Shown: positions 15,500 through 23,384 of the stretch, one piece after another
How the letters are laid out: every line of letters begins with the position of its first letter
Numbering within the stretch: position 1 is the stretch's first letter
Source of the DNA: Thermoguttaceae bacterium
GTDB taxonomy: Bacteria; Planctomycetota; Planctomycetia; Pirellulales; Thermoguttaceae
DNA length: 25,799 nt
Assembly (NCBI GenBank): GCA_017454585.1
Contig: JAFTCU010000064.1
Coordinates: forward strand, 1-25,799
Direction of reading: 5' to 3'
The notes under the pieces: model-generated
Told to the model about the DNA's origin: nothing
The model's input: the letters and a program-made list of their open reading frames with translations, nothing else
The model's database searches: none
Position numbers and translations under genes: made by a program

Positions 15500-17275
15500 A
15501 TGCCGCAGTGTATCAAAGCACTCAAACGGGTAAATGTTGCGAACATGAAATCCTTCGTGGCTGGAGTCATTTGGGGATTGAGTCTCCTTTTGACCGCTAC
15601 TGCTGCTCAGGCGCAGCGATTCACTACTCGCACGGTCCCTCAAGTGAATGCCGCTGCGAAACCAGCAGTGGTCACTCCTGCAGAAGACCCGGTCGTCAGC
15701 CAGATCCAATCCGTAAGTATGTTCAAAAACGGCGTTGCGCTGATCCGTGAAGAGTTCGTCGCCCCCCAAAGCGGACGGTACGCTCTTGACGCCGTCCCCT
15801 ACGCGATCCACGGCACGTTTTTCATCCAGTCCACGGCGAACGTGGAGACGGTTTTGACCCAGCGTCCGTGCGAGGAGTCGGTCGGCGCAGTAAACGATCT
15901 GAACTACCAGAAAGACCTGACCGGCAAGAAAGTCCGTGTCTATTTCACCAACGCGAATCTCCCGCCGGTGGACGGAACGGTCGCCGCGGTGAATCCATCG
16001 CCCTCTCATACACTCCCGCCGCCGTCCGCGTCGGACGTCACTCCCGGCTACTATTCCCCGTACTCGTCGGCGTATTATTATTCCAGAAGGCTGGATCCAT
16101 TTGAAACGCCCAACGCCTCCGGCCCGATTTTGGTCCTGAATACGGAAACCGGCCAGACGGTTTTGCAGCAATCCTCCATCGCCCGCATCGACGTGGAAGG
16201 CCAGATCGGGACGGTCACCCGGACGCGCCCGACGCTCCTTTTCAATGTCAAAACGGACAAACCGGTAAAAATCAGCGTCTCGTATCTGACCAAAGGGATC
16301 GCGTGGGCGCCGGCCTACAAAATCCAGCTTCCGGACGAAAAATCCAACCGCGGAACGATGACGATCGAGCAGACCGCGACGCTGGTCAACCAGTGGCGGG
16401 ATTTTCGGGACGCGGAAGTCAGCCTGATCAGCGGCTACCCCAAGATCGGCTGCGAAAACGTCATTTCGCCGATCTCAAACAAAGCGAACCTTTCGGCGTT
16501 TTTCAACCAGATGCTCCGGCCGGAGTCGGGTGACCGCGGGAATATGATGTCCCAGATGGTCATGAACTCCCGGATGCCGGATGATGATTCAAACGACTTC
16601 CCCTCCGGCTCAGTCGCCGCGTCGGGTGACGGCCCGGACATTTACTACCACGCGATCGGCGTGCGCTCCATGAACAAAGAGGAGGTTTTGGCTCTTTCCA
16701 ATGGCAAAAAGGAAGCCGAGTTTGAACGCATCGTCGAGTGGACGGTTTCCAACACGCGCGACGAAAACGGGCACCCCCGCGGCGATCAGCAAAATCTCAA
16801 CACGCCGTGGGATTCCATTCAGTTCATCAATCCGTTCGACTTCCCCATGACCACCGGCCCAGCCGCGATCATGGCCGAAAAGCAATTCCTCGGGCAAAGC
16901 ACGAGTTACTGGACCTCCGCGGGAGAAAGGACCACGATCCCCATCACGAAATCGCTCAGCGTCAGTGTCAAGGCCGATGAAAAGGAAGTGGGCCGTACCG
17001 ACGAGCTCCACTACATGGGCGTACGCTGCCGCCGTATCACCGTCGCGGTCGAGCTGACGATCGCCAACCGCCGCGCGGAACCGATCAAAGCGGTGGTCAA
17101 AAAGCAGTTTTCGGGCGAGATGGAAAACCCGGTCGAAGGCGCCAAGGTCGCTCAGCTCGCCAACCAGAATCTCAACGCACTGAATCGCCAAAATGAAATT
17201 CGCTGGGAACTTCCGCTTCAGCCTGGCGAGAAGAAAACGCTCGAGTTCGAGTACTTTTATTACCTCGCCTACTGA
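15500..17275 (+). CDS. Exported DUF4139-domain protein
   Basis: The 591-aa protein starts after a strong Shine-Dalgarno AAGGAGG, seven bases before the ATG at 15500. A long, basic n-region precedes the hydrophobic signal core (GVIWGLSLLLTATAAQAQ, about residues 22-39); an internal ATG at 15545 would give a more usual signal length. From about residue 70 the sequence reads as the DUF4139 (mucoidy inhibitor A-like) family: SVSMFKNGVALIREE, ILVLNTETGQTVLQQSSIA, VSYLTKGIAWAPAYKIQL, TLVNQWRDFRDAEVSLISG, and a C-terminal beta region ending EKKTLEFEYFYYLAY. Such proteins are beta-rich and exported, with no settled biochemical role. A Ser/Pro/Tyr-rich loop (about 170-200) interrupts the domain. It is probably cotranscribed with the isomerase, which may fold it. 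Confidence 0.8.
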   Translation: MPQCIKALKRVNVANMKSFVAGVIWGLSLLLTATAAQAQRFTTRTVPQVNAAAKPAVVTPAEDPVVSQIQSVSMFKNGVALIREEFVAPQSGRYALDAVPYAIHGTFFIQSTANVETVLTQRPCEESVGAVNDLNYQKDLTGKKVRVYFTNANLPPVDGTVAAVNPSPSHTLPPPSASDVTPGYYSPYSSAYYYSRRLDPFETPNASGPILVLNTETGQTVLQQSSIARIDVEGQIGTVTRTRPTLLFNVKTDKPVKISVSYLTKGIAWAPAYKIQLPDEKSNRGTMTIEQTATLVNQWRDFRDAEVSLISGYPKIGCENVISPISNKANLSAFFNQMLRPESGDRGNMMSQMVMNSRMPDDDSNDFPSGSVAASGDGPDIYYHAIGVRSMNKEEVLALSNGKKEAEFERIVEWTVSNTRDENGHPRGDQQNLNTPWDSIQFINPFDFPMTTGPAAIMAEKQFLGQSTSYWTSAGERTTIPITKSLSVSVKADEKEVGRTDELHYMGVRCRRITVAVELTIANRRAEPIKAVVKKQFSGEMENPVEGAKVAQLANQNLNALNRQNEIRWELPLQPGEKKTLEFEYFYYLAY

Positions 17276-17313
17276 TTGGCGTGCCTCCAAACTCGCTCCG
17301 CCTCCGAATTTCA

Positions 17314-17471
17314 TTTAAACACGGATTTCCACAGATTAGATGGATTAAAAAGATTTCCAAGGATTTTTAACCACTTTTCATCTCACATGGAGATGCGGAA
17401 AGAGGCGCTTCCGGTCTCTCTCAGCGAGGAATCCTTTTAATCCCTCTAATCCGTGGAAATCCGTGTTTAAA
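17314..17471. repeat. MITE-like element with 41-bp terminal inverted repeats
   Basis: The sequences at 17314-17354 and 17431-17471 are inverted copies that match at 38 of 41 positions; each contains TTTAAACACGGATTTCCAC at its outer end. The 76 bp between them has no coding potential. A shorter, more degenerate copy of one arm lies at 19706-19754, after the GAF-HlyD gene. Together with the promoter listed next, this element fills the 375-bp gap from 17276 to 17650, in which no gene is seen. Confidence 0.8.
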
Positions 17472-17576
17472 TCCCGTGTTGAAGCGGGACGGATGTGGTG
17501 TTTACCCTCTCGAGTCTCTTTTTTCTGAAAAACTTGAAAAATCCGGAAAATTTTCTCTATTTTACCGTTCATTCTC

Positions 17577-17605
17577 TTGTAATACTTCGTAAAATATGGT
17601 AAAAT
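17577..17605 (+). promoter_or_regulatory. Sigma-70-like promoter for the GAF-HlyD/M50 cassette, with overlapping palindrome
   Basis: TTGTAA (17577-17582, four of six matches) is followed by a 17-bp spacer and TAAAAT (17600-17605, five of six to TATAAT). The start would be near 17612. AGGA at 17642-17645 provides a Shine-Dalgarno site for the ATG at 17651. An 8-bp perfect inverted repeat, ATTTTACC (17559-17566) and GGTAAAAT (17598-17605), brackets the promoter and covers the -10 box, so a regulator could bind here; that is inference. Confidence 0.5.
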
Positions 17606-17650
17606 CCGGCAGGAATTTTGTAAACACTCAATCATCAAATCAGGATCGAA

Positions 17651-19705
17651 ATGTCAGCACAGCAGTCATTCACCCCCGATATGGTCGAGAAGACCAAACA
17701 GCATATTAAGGAACTGGTCGGCGAAATCACGGAGCTTTCTCGCAGTGATATGCCTGAGGCGGAGTTTTACGCCCAGTTTCTCCAGCGGGTCGTCGCGGCA
17801 GTGGCGGCCGTCGGTGGTGTAGTTTGGAAAATCGGTGAAACGGGAACGCTCGCTCTTCAGTGTCAGGTCAATATTCGTGAGACCGGCCTGACTGAACTCG
17901 AAAAAGACAAAATGACCGAGCACTCCCGCCTCCTCTACAAATCTCTGAAGCATCCGGAAGGTCTTTCTACCGCGCCTTATACGTCGTCAGAAGAAGAAAA
18001 CGGTATGACCGGAAACCCAACGGGGTGCATCGTTCTGCTCCAACCGCTCATTACGGAAGTCGAAACGGTCGGGCTGGTCGAAATCTTCCAACGCCCTGAG
18101 GTCACCGAAAACACGCTGGGCGGCTACAGACGTTTCCTGCGTCAGATGGGTGATCTGGCCGTCGAATTCCTGCGTACCGGTCAACTGAAAAATCTGGCCG
18201 ACCGTCAGCTTCTCTGGAACCGGGTGGAAGAATTCGTCAAAACGATCCACGAGTCGCTCGACCCGTACCAGACCGCCTACACGATCGCCAATGAGGGCCG
18301 GCGCCTGATCGAGTGCGACCGCGTCAGCGTCGCCATTCGCCGCGGTTCCAAATGCAAAGTGGAAGCGGTCAGTGGCCAGGACCTTTTCGATAAACGCTCC
18401 AATATGATTCGGCTCCTGAACAAGCTGGCGACCTCCGTCGTTTCGGTTGAGGAACCGCTCTGGTACTCAGGCGACACGACGAACCTTGCGCCGCAGGTCG
18501 AGAAAATCGTGGACGCCTACGTCGATGAGTCTCACAGTAAGGCGGTGGTGGTGATCCCACTCATTGAACCGCTTCGGGAAGAGGACAAAGAAGACTTCAA
18601 AAAGCGCCAGGACAACAAAAAGAAACCGATCGGTGCGCTGATCGTGGAGCAGATCGAGAACAGCGCTCTGCAAAGCACGCTCCGTCAGAGGGTCGATTTG
18701 GTGGAAAAGCACGCATGCGTCGCTTTGGCCAACTCGCTGGAACATAACAGTCTGTTCCTCATGCCCCTCTGGCGTGCCATCGGCCGCTGGTCTTGGGTCG
18801 TGAAAGCGCGTACTCTTCCCAAAACGATCCTGGTCGTACTCCTGCTCGCGGCTCTTTTGGTCGGCTGCTTCGTTTTCCCATACAAGTTTGAAGTGGAATC
18901 GGACGGGAAACTCCTGCCGGTAAACCGCGCCGAGATTTTCGCCCAAATGGACGGTGACATCACCTCGGTCGAAGTCTCCCACGGCTCGATCGTTCAACCC
19001 GGTACACCGCTCGCGACCCTTCGGAACATCGATTTTGAGGCCCAGGTCACGAAACTCAAAGGCGACATGGTGCGAACCGCATCGGAACGCTCCAGCAAAA
19101 CCGCGCTCCTGCGCAAGACTACGGACAAAATGGAGCAAAGCCGGCTGGCAGGCGAGATCCAGGAGCTTTCCGTCCAGCTCGACTATTATGCCCGGGAAAT
19201 GGCACTTCTTCAGCAGAAACAGCAGGACCTGGTCGTAAAAAGCCAGATCGCCGGCATAGTCGTAACGTTTGACGTGAAAGAGAAACTCGAAAACCGCCCG
19301 GTCCAGCGCGGCCAGGTCCTCATGGAAGTCGCAGACCCGACAGGGGACTGGGAAGTGGAGCTCTATATGCCTGAAAACCGGATCGGACTGGTTCGGGAAG
19401 CGCAGAAAAACCTGGTCAAAGAATTCCCTGATGGCGATTTACGCGTTACATTCATTCTGGCCTCACAGCCCGATAAAAAAATCAAAGGGCGAATCGTCGA
19501 AATCCATAAAACCGCCGAAGTCCGAGAAGAGATGGGAAACACGGTCCTGGTCCGTGTCGCGTTCGACAAATCCCAGGTTCCCAACCCGAACATGGGGGCG
19601 AGCGTCACAGGCAAGATTTACTGCGGCGAACGTTCCATCGGCTACGTGTGGTTCTACGACCTGATCGCGTTCATCCAGCAGAAGGTCCTGTTCCGGTGGT
19701 TCTGA
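17651..19705 (+). CDS. GAF-domain/HlyD-type adaptor fusion protein
   Basis: The 684-aa protein joins a cytoplasmic sensor to a periplasmic adaptor. Residues about 15-180 look like a divergent GAF-like domain (VVAAVAAVGGVVWKIGE, then GCIVLLQPLI and VGLVEIFQRPE). Residues about 195-360 are a clearer GAF domain (YTIANEGRRLIECDRVSVAI, AVVVIPLIEPL and IGALIVEQIE). One membrane segment (391-410, ILVVLLLAALLVGCFVFPY) leads into the HlyD part: the first lipoyl half at about 412-462 (NRAEIFAQMDGDITSVEVSHG), a short coiled coil (465-530), the second lipoyl half (about 535-560) and a C-terminal beta-barrel. It probably senses a ligand inside the cell and contacts periplasmic partners. It opens a cassette with another HlyD-like protein and an M50 fusion, and no transporter gene is in view. 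The domain calls are sure; the function is not. Confidence 0.85.
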   Translation: MSAQQSFTPDMVEKTKQHIKELVGEITELSRSDMPEAEFYAQFLQRVVAAVAAVGGVVWKIGETGTLALQCQVNIRETGLTELEKDKMTEHSRLLYKSLKHPEGLSTAPYTSSEEENGMTGNPTGCIVLLQPLITEVETVGLVEIFQRPEVTENTLGGYRRFLRQMGDLAVEFLRTGQLKNLADRQLLWNRVEEFVKTIHESLDPYQTAYTIANEGRRLIECDRVSVAIRRGSKCKVEAVSGQDLFDKRSNMIRLLNKLATSVVSVEEPLWYSGDTTNLAPQVEKIVDAYVDESHSKAVVVIPLIEPLREEDKEDFKKRQDNKKKPIGALIVEQIENSALQSTLRQRVDLVEKHACVALANSLEHNSLFLMPLWRAIGRWSWVVKARTLPKTILVVLLLAALLVGCFVFPYKFEVESDGKLLPVNRAEIFAQMDGDITSVEVSHGSIVQPGTPLATLRNIDFEAQVTKLKGDMVRTASERSSKTALLRKTTDKMEQSRLAGEIQELSVQLDYYAREMALLQQKQQDLVVKSQIAGIVVTFDVKEKLENRPVQRGQVLMEVADPTGDWEVELYMPENRIGLVREAQKNLVKEFPDGDLRVTFILASQPDKKIKGRIVEIHKTAEVREEMGNTVLVRVAFDKSQVPNPNMGASVTGKIYCGERSIGYVWFYDLIAFIQQKVLFRWF

Positions 19706-19754
19706 ACACGGATTTCGGGAATTTACAGGATTAGAAGGATTCAAAAAAGATTTT
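19706..19754 (+). repeat. Degenerate copy of the 41-bp ACACGGATTT repeat arm
   Basis: Just after the TGA stop, AACACGGATTT is followed, with an insertion, by ACAGGATTAGAAGGATT and AAAAAAGAT. This is the order of blocks found in the arm at 17314-17354. Only one arm is present here. It fills most of the 65-bp gap before the next gene. Confidence 0.6.
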
Positions 19755-19770
19755 CAAGACGGACGTACTC

Positions 19771-20982
19771 ATGAAACGCACATTCATATCCCTTTTCATA
19801 ATTTTGATGGTTTCCTCCGTGTTTGCCGCGGATGACTCATTGGACTTTTCCCTGGATTCGATAGAAGTTTCCAACACAGCTCCGGCCAAGGCTCCAGCGG
19901 CAGTTCCAGCCAGCACAGACTCAGCCCCCAAAACCACTCCGCGCCGGACGAAATTTCAGACGGTCAGCGAACTGCCGGGCGGTTCTCCGGTTCCTGCAAG
20001 CAACACGGCAGTGGATCCTTACACATCGCCGGCCGTTCCTGAAACTCCATCGCTTCCCGCCATTGGTCTTCCAACCCCGCCAACCCCTACGGCAGCCCCT
20101 GCCGCGGATCGGAATACCTCATCGGGAGTCGTGAAAGTCAATTCTATCTCACGTTCTGTTGAGAACGGCTTGATCATTCCGATTTATGAAGTGGACGTTC
20201 CCGCTGAGGAAGCCGGCGTTTTGATGAAACTTTACATCACGGACTTCCAGCAGATCAAAGCCGATGATTTGATCGTCCAGATCGACGACCGTCAGGCGAA
20301 AATGGCCGTGAATGTGGCCGAGGCGAAAAAAGAATCCGCCGAGATCCAGATGAAGAATAACGTAAACGTCCGATACGCGATGGCGGCCCGCGACGTTGCA
20401 AACGCGGAGGTCCTTCAGGCCGACGAGGCCAACCACAAGGTTCCGAACACGGTCCCGGTAGTCGAGTACAACCGCCTGATCCTCTCCCGCACACAGGCTG
20501 CTCTGCAGATCGAGCAGGCTGAGCAGGAAATCAAAGTCGCGGGGGAAAATTTCAAAGTGGCCAAAGCCGAGCTGGAAGCGGCTCAGCTCGACCAGACGAA
20601 ATTCGAGATCCACTCTCCGCATGACGGCGTGGTCATGGAGCTTTACCGTAAAGAGGGAGAATGGCTCAAACCGGGCGACCCGATCCTTCATCTGGTCCAG
20701 ATGAACCCGATCCGCTACAGTTTCCGAATCGAAAGCAAAACTCCACCCGAGTCGATTTTTAACCAGACCGTCACGATTTACGTCCCGACGCTGGACAAAA
20801 CGTTCCAGGGAAAAGTAACCTACATCAAACCGTCGCACGACATTGGTGATATGTACCAGGTCTGGGTCGATATCGAAAACCAGTGGCAGGACTTCAAAAA
20901 CCTCGACGGTACAGAAAAACAAAAAGGCTACTGGACCCTCCAGCCAGGAATGAGAGCAGAAGTACGAAATATTGGGAAATGA
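19771..20982 (+). CDS. Exported HlyD-like periplasmic adaptor protein
   Basis: The 403-aa protein has a signal peptide (MKRTFISLFIILMVSSVFAA) and no other membrane segment, so it is periplasmic. A Pro/Ala/Thr-rich linker covers about residues 30-115. The adaptor fold follows: first lipoyl half at about 133-175 (YEVDVPAEEAGVLMKLYI, LIVQIDDRQAKMAV), a coiled coil at about 175-270 rich in Ala, Glu and Gln, the second lipoyl half (FEIHSPHDGVVMELYRKEGE) and a beta-barrel ending LQPGMRAEVRNIGK. Such adaptors normally link an inner-membrane pump to an outer-membrane channel, but neither gene is nearby. It lies 65 bp after the GAF-HlyD gene and about 150 bp before the M50 fusion, so it probably shares their transcript and forms a complex with them. 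Its stop codon lies within the arm of a large inverted repeat. Confidence 0.85.
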   Translation: MKRTFISLFIILMVSSVFAADDSLDFSLDSIEVSNTAPAKAPAAVPASTDSAPKTTPRRTKFQTVSELPGGSPVPASNTAVDPYTSPAVPETPSLPAIGLPTPPTPTAAPAADRNTSSGVVKVNSISRSVENGLIIPIYEVDVPAEEAGVLMKLYITDFQQIKADDLIVQIDDRQAKMAVNVAEAKKESAEIQMKNNVNVRYAMAARDVANAEVLQADEANHKVPNTVPVVEYNRLILSRTQAALQIEQAEQEIKVAGENFKVAKAELEAAQLDQTKFEIHSPHDGVVMELYRKEGEWLKPGDPILHLVQMNPIRYSFRIESKTPPESIFNQTVTIYVPTLDKTFQGKVTYIKPSHDIGDMYQVWVDIENQWQDFKNLDGTEKQKGYWTLQPGMRAEVRNIGK

Positions 20983-21096
20983 ATAATGAATAACGAATAA
21001 CGAATAATGAGGAGAATGAGTTCCGACTTTTTTATCGAATGAAAGGTTAACCCTCCTCTTTTCATTATTCGTTATTCATTATTCATTATTCATTTC
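20976..21096. repeat. Large inverted repeat made of AATAAYG heptads
   Basis: The 35-bp left arm (20976-21010) and right arm (21062-21096) are inverted copies with a single mismatch (34 of 35). Each arm is built of 7-bp units, AATAATG and AATAACG, as in the tract at 780-814. The left arm overlaps the last codons and stop of the adaptor gene. The 51-bp loop has no coding potential. On RNA it would form a long AU-rich hairpin between the adaptor and the protease genes, which might set their relative levels. Confidence 0.85.
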
Positions 21097-21131
21097 AAAG
21101 CAAGGTTCAACAGCACAGAAAACCGTTTTTT

Positions 21132-23363
21132 ATGGCCACTTTATCCGACAGTCTGGTTTCGAGCAGCGCACGCGCACTTCCGATTCGCGTCCGCCCCGAC
21201 TTGAGCGCCAAAAAGCAGCGCTACCTGGGGAAGTCGTATTGGATCGTGAAAGACCCGGTCGGTCTGAAGTATTACCGTTTTCAGGAGGAAGAATACGCTA
21301 TCCTGAACATGCTGGACGGAAGACGGTCACTCGACGAGATCAAGGAGAAATTTCAGAAGGAATTCCCGCCCCAGAAAATCACGCTGGAGGAGCTTTCCCA
21401 GTTCATTGGCACGCTCCACCGCAGCGGTCTGATCCTCACGGGCGTTCATGATCAGGGGTATCAGCTTTACGAACGCTCCCTAAAACGTCGCCGGCAGGAA
21501 CTGATCCAGGCCTTTTCGAACATTTTGTGCATCCGGTTCAAGGGGATCGACCCGGAACGGATCCTGAATTTCCTCTACCCGTTCGTCTCGTGGGTTTTCA
21601 CGCCGTTCACGATGTTCATTTCCATCGTGATGATGATCTCCGCCGGTTTGCTGGTCCTGACGCATTTCGACACTTTTTACAGTAAACTCCCCAGCTTTTA
21701 TCAGTTTTTCACGCCGGAAAACGGTTTATGGCTCGCCGTCATCCTCGGCTTGACGAAGATCCTGCACGAGTTCGGCCACGGCCTGACGTGCAAACATTTT
21801 GGCGGTGAGTGCCACGAAATGGGAGTCATGATCCTCGTTTTGACCCCGTGCCTGTACTGCAACGTTTCGGACTCGTGGATGCTTCCGAGCAAGTGGGCGC
21901 GCGCCGCTATCGGTTTCGCCGGAATCTTCGTCGAGGTTTGGCTAGCGGCCTTCTGTACGTTCCTTTGGTGGTATTCAAACCCCGGACTCCTGCACAATAT
22001 TTGCCTGAATATCATGTTCATCTCGTCGGTAAGTACGATCATTTTCAACGCCAATCCGCTTCTGCGGTACGACGGTTACTACGTGCTGGCCGACCTGATG
22101 GAAATCCCGAATATGCGCCAGAAAGCGAGTAGCATTCTGAGCCGCAAGGCGGGTGAGTGGTGCCTGGGGCTCGAATACCCGGACGACCCGTTCCTTCCGC
22201 AGCGGAACCAGATCCTGTTCGCGCTCTATGCCATCGCATCGGCGTGCTACCGCTGGATCGTGACCCTTTCCATTACGATGTTCCTCCTGCGTGTTTTCAA
22301 GCCTTACGGCTTGCAGATCCTCGGCGAGGTGATCGTTTTGATGTCACTGTACGGCCTGCTCATCATGCCGCTCTGGAAAATCGGCAAGTTTTTTTATGTT
22401 CCTGGAAGACTTGAAAAAGTGAAAAAAGTACGTTTTTACATTTCGTTGGCCTGCTTCATCGGCCTGATCTGTTTCCTCCTATTCGTGAAACTTCCCTTCC
22501 GGATTTTCACGCCCGTGGAGATTCAGTACGACCAGGGTGATACCGTGTATGTTCTTCAGCCTGGAACGCTTTCAGAACTGTGCGCCCTGCCGGGTGAAAC
22601 CGTGAAAAAGGGGCAAGTACTGGCCATTCTGACCAATCCTGACCTTGAGCTTCAGATCCGTGAACTGGAACGTGAGGTGCAGCGTCTTCGCGCCCAGCTC
22701 GCTTATTTGCCTTCCCTTTCCAAAGAAGACCCTTCGGCAGAAGCCCAGATCCCCATCGTTCAGAAGGCGCTTGACGCTGCGGTCCATGATCTGGCCCAAC
22801 GCAGAGAAGATCAGGAAAGGCTGAATATCCGCGCTTCTCGAGATGGCGTGCTGGTCCCCGCAACGCTTCAGAAGAAAATCGAGCGCGACGGTCTCCTTCC
22901 AATGTGGTACGACACGCCGTTCGAACAGAAAAACCTCGGCGCGTTTTTGAATACGGGTGACGCATTCTGTCTGCTCGGTGACCCGAAACGGATGAAGGCG
23001 ACGCTGGTCGTTACGCAATCGCAGAAAGATTTCATCAAGGAAGGTCAGGACGTGGACGTGAACCTGAACGAGTGCCCGTTCCGTGTCTTTTCAGGAAAAA
23101 CCAAAGACGTGGCAACGGAGGAGTTAAAGTCGGTCTCTCCGCGCCTCTCGAACAAGAACAAGGGAGAAGTTTCAACCACGACCGAGCAGGACGGTACGGA
23201 AAAGCCGCAAACGCCATCGTATAAAGTCGATGTTCCTCTTGACAATTCAGAGGGGCTTCTTTCGGTGGGACTCACTGGCCAGGCCAAAATCCACGCAGAG
23301 CCGCAGACGATCGCGTTTCGTATCTGGCGAATCATCGCAGAAACGTTCAATTTCAAGATTTAA
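21132..23363 (+). CDS. PqqD-like/M50 site-2 protease/lipoyl adaptor fusion membrane protein
   Basis: The 743-aa protein has three parts. Residues about 30-105 (YWIVKDPVGLKYYRF, then LDGRRSLDEIKEKF and FIGTLHRSGLIL) resemble the PqqD-like fold that in RiPP pathways recognises a leader peptide. The membrane part (about 145-455) carries the M50 zinc motif HEFGH at 212-216 and the second-ligand line NPLLRYDGYY (Asp314), so the protease should be active within the bilayer. After the last segment (about 433-455) come a lipoyl first half (470-505), a coiled coil (506-570) and a second half reaching about 645, as in HlyD adaptors. The likely role is to bind, cut and pass on a peptide or protein substrate. 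It follows the heptad inverted repeat and has no visible Shine-Dalgarno site. The gene for the 603-aa protein starts 21 bp after its stop. Confidence 0.88.
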   Translation: MATLSDSLVSSSARALPIRVRPDLSAKKQRYLGKSYWIVKDPVGLKYYRFQEEEYAILNMLDGRRSLDEIKEKFQKEFPPQKITLEELSQFIGTLHRSGLILTGVHDQGYQLYERSLKRRRQELIQAFSNILCIRFKGIDPERILNFLYPFVSWVFTPFTMFISIVMMISAGLLVLTHFDTFYSKLPSFYQFFTPENGLWLAVILGLTKILHEFGHGLTCKHFGGECHEMGVMILVLTPCLYCNVSDSWMLPSKWARAAIGFAGIFVEVWLAAFCTFLWWYSNPGLLHNICLNIMFISSVSTIIFNANPLLRYDGYYVLADLMEIPNMRQKASSILSRKAGEWCLGLEYPDDPFLPQRNQILFALYAIASACYRWIVTLSITMFLLRVFKPYGLQILGEVIVLMSLYGLLIMPLWKIGKFFYVPGRLEKVKKVRFYISLACFIGLICFLLFVKLPFRIFTPVEIQYDQGDTVYVLQPGTLSELCALPGETVKKGQVLAILTNPDLELQIRELEREVQRLRAQLAYLPSLSKEDPSAEAQIPIVQKALDAAVHDLAQRREDQERLNIRASRDGVLVPATLQKKIERDGLLPMWYDTPFEQKNLGAFLNTGDAFCLLGDPKRMKATLVVTQSQKDFIKEGQDVDVNLNECPFRVFSGKTKDVATEELKSVSPRLSNKNKGEVSTTTEQDGTEKPQTPSYKVDVPLDNSEGLLSVGLTGQAKIHAEPQTIAFRIWRIIAETFNFKI

Positions 23364-23384
23364 GAAAACACTTTACAAGATTTT

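Noticed and set aside
15493..15750. 85-aa open frame starting at ATG 15493, seven bases before the DUF4139 start
   Set aside because: The product is unlike any exported or folded protein, and the Shine-Dalgarno is too close to it; it is a frame shadow of the real gene.
20149..20922. Antisense open frame (257 aa) within the HlyD-like adaptor gene
   Set aside because: The plus frame has a complete adaptor fold and signal peptide.
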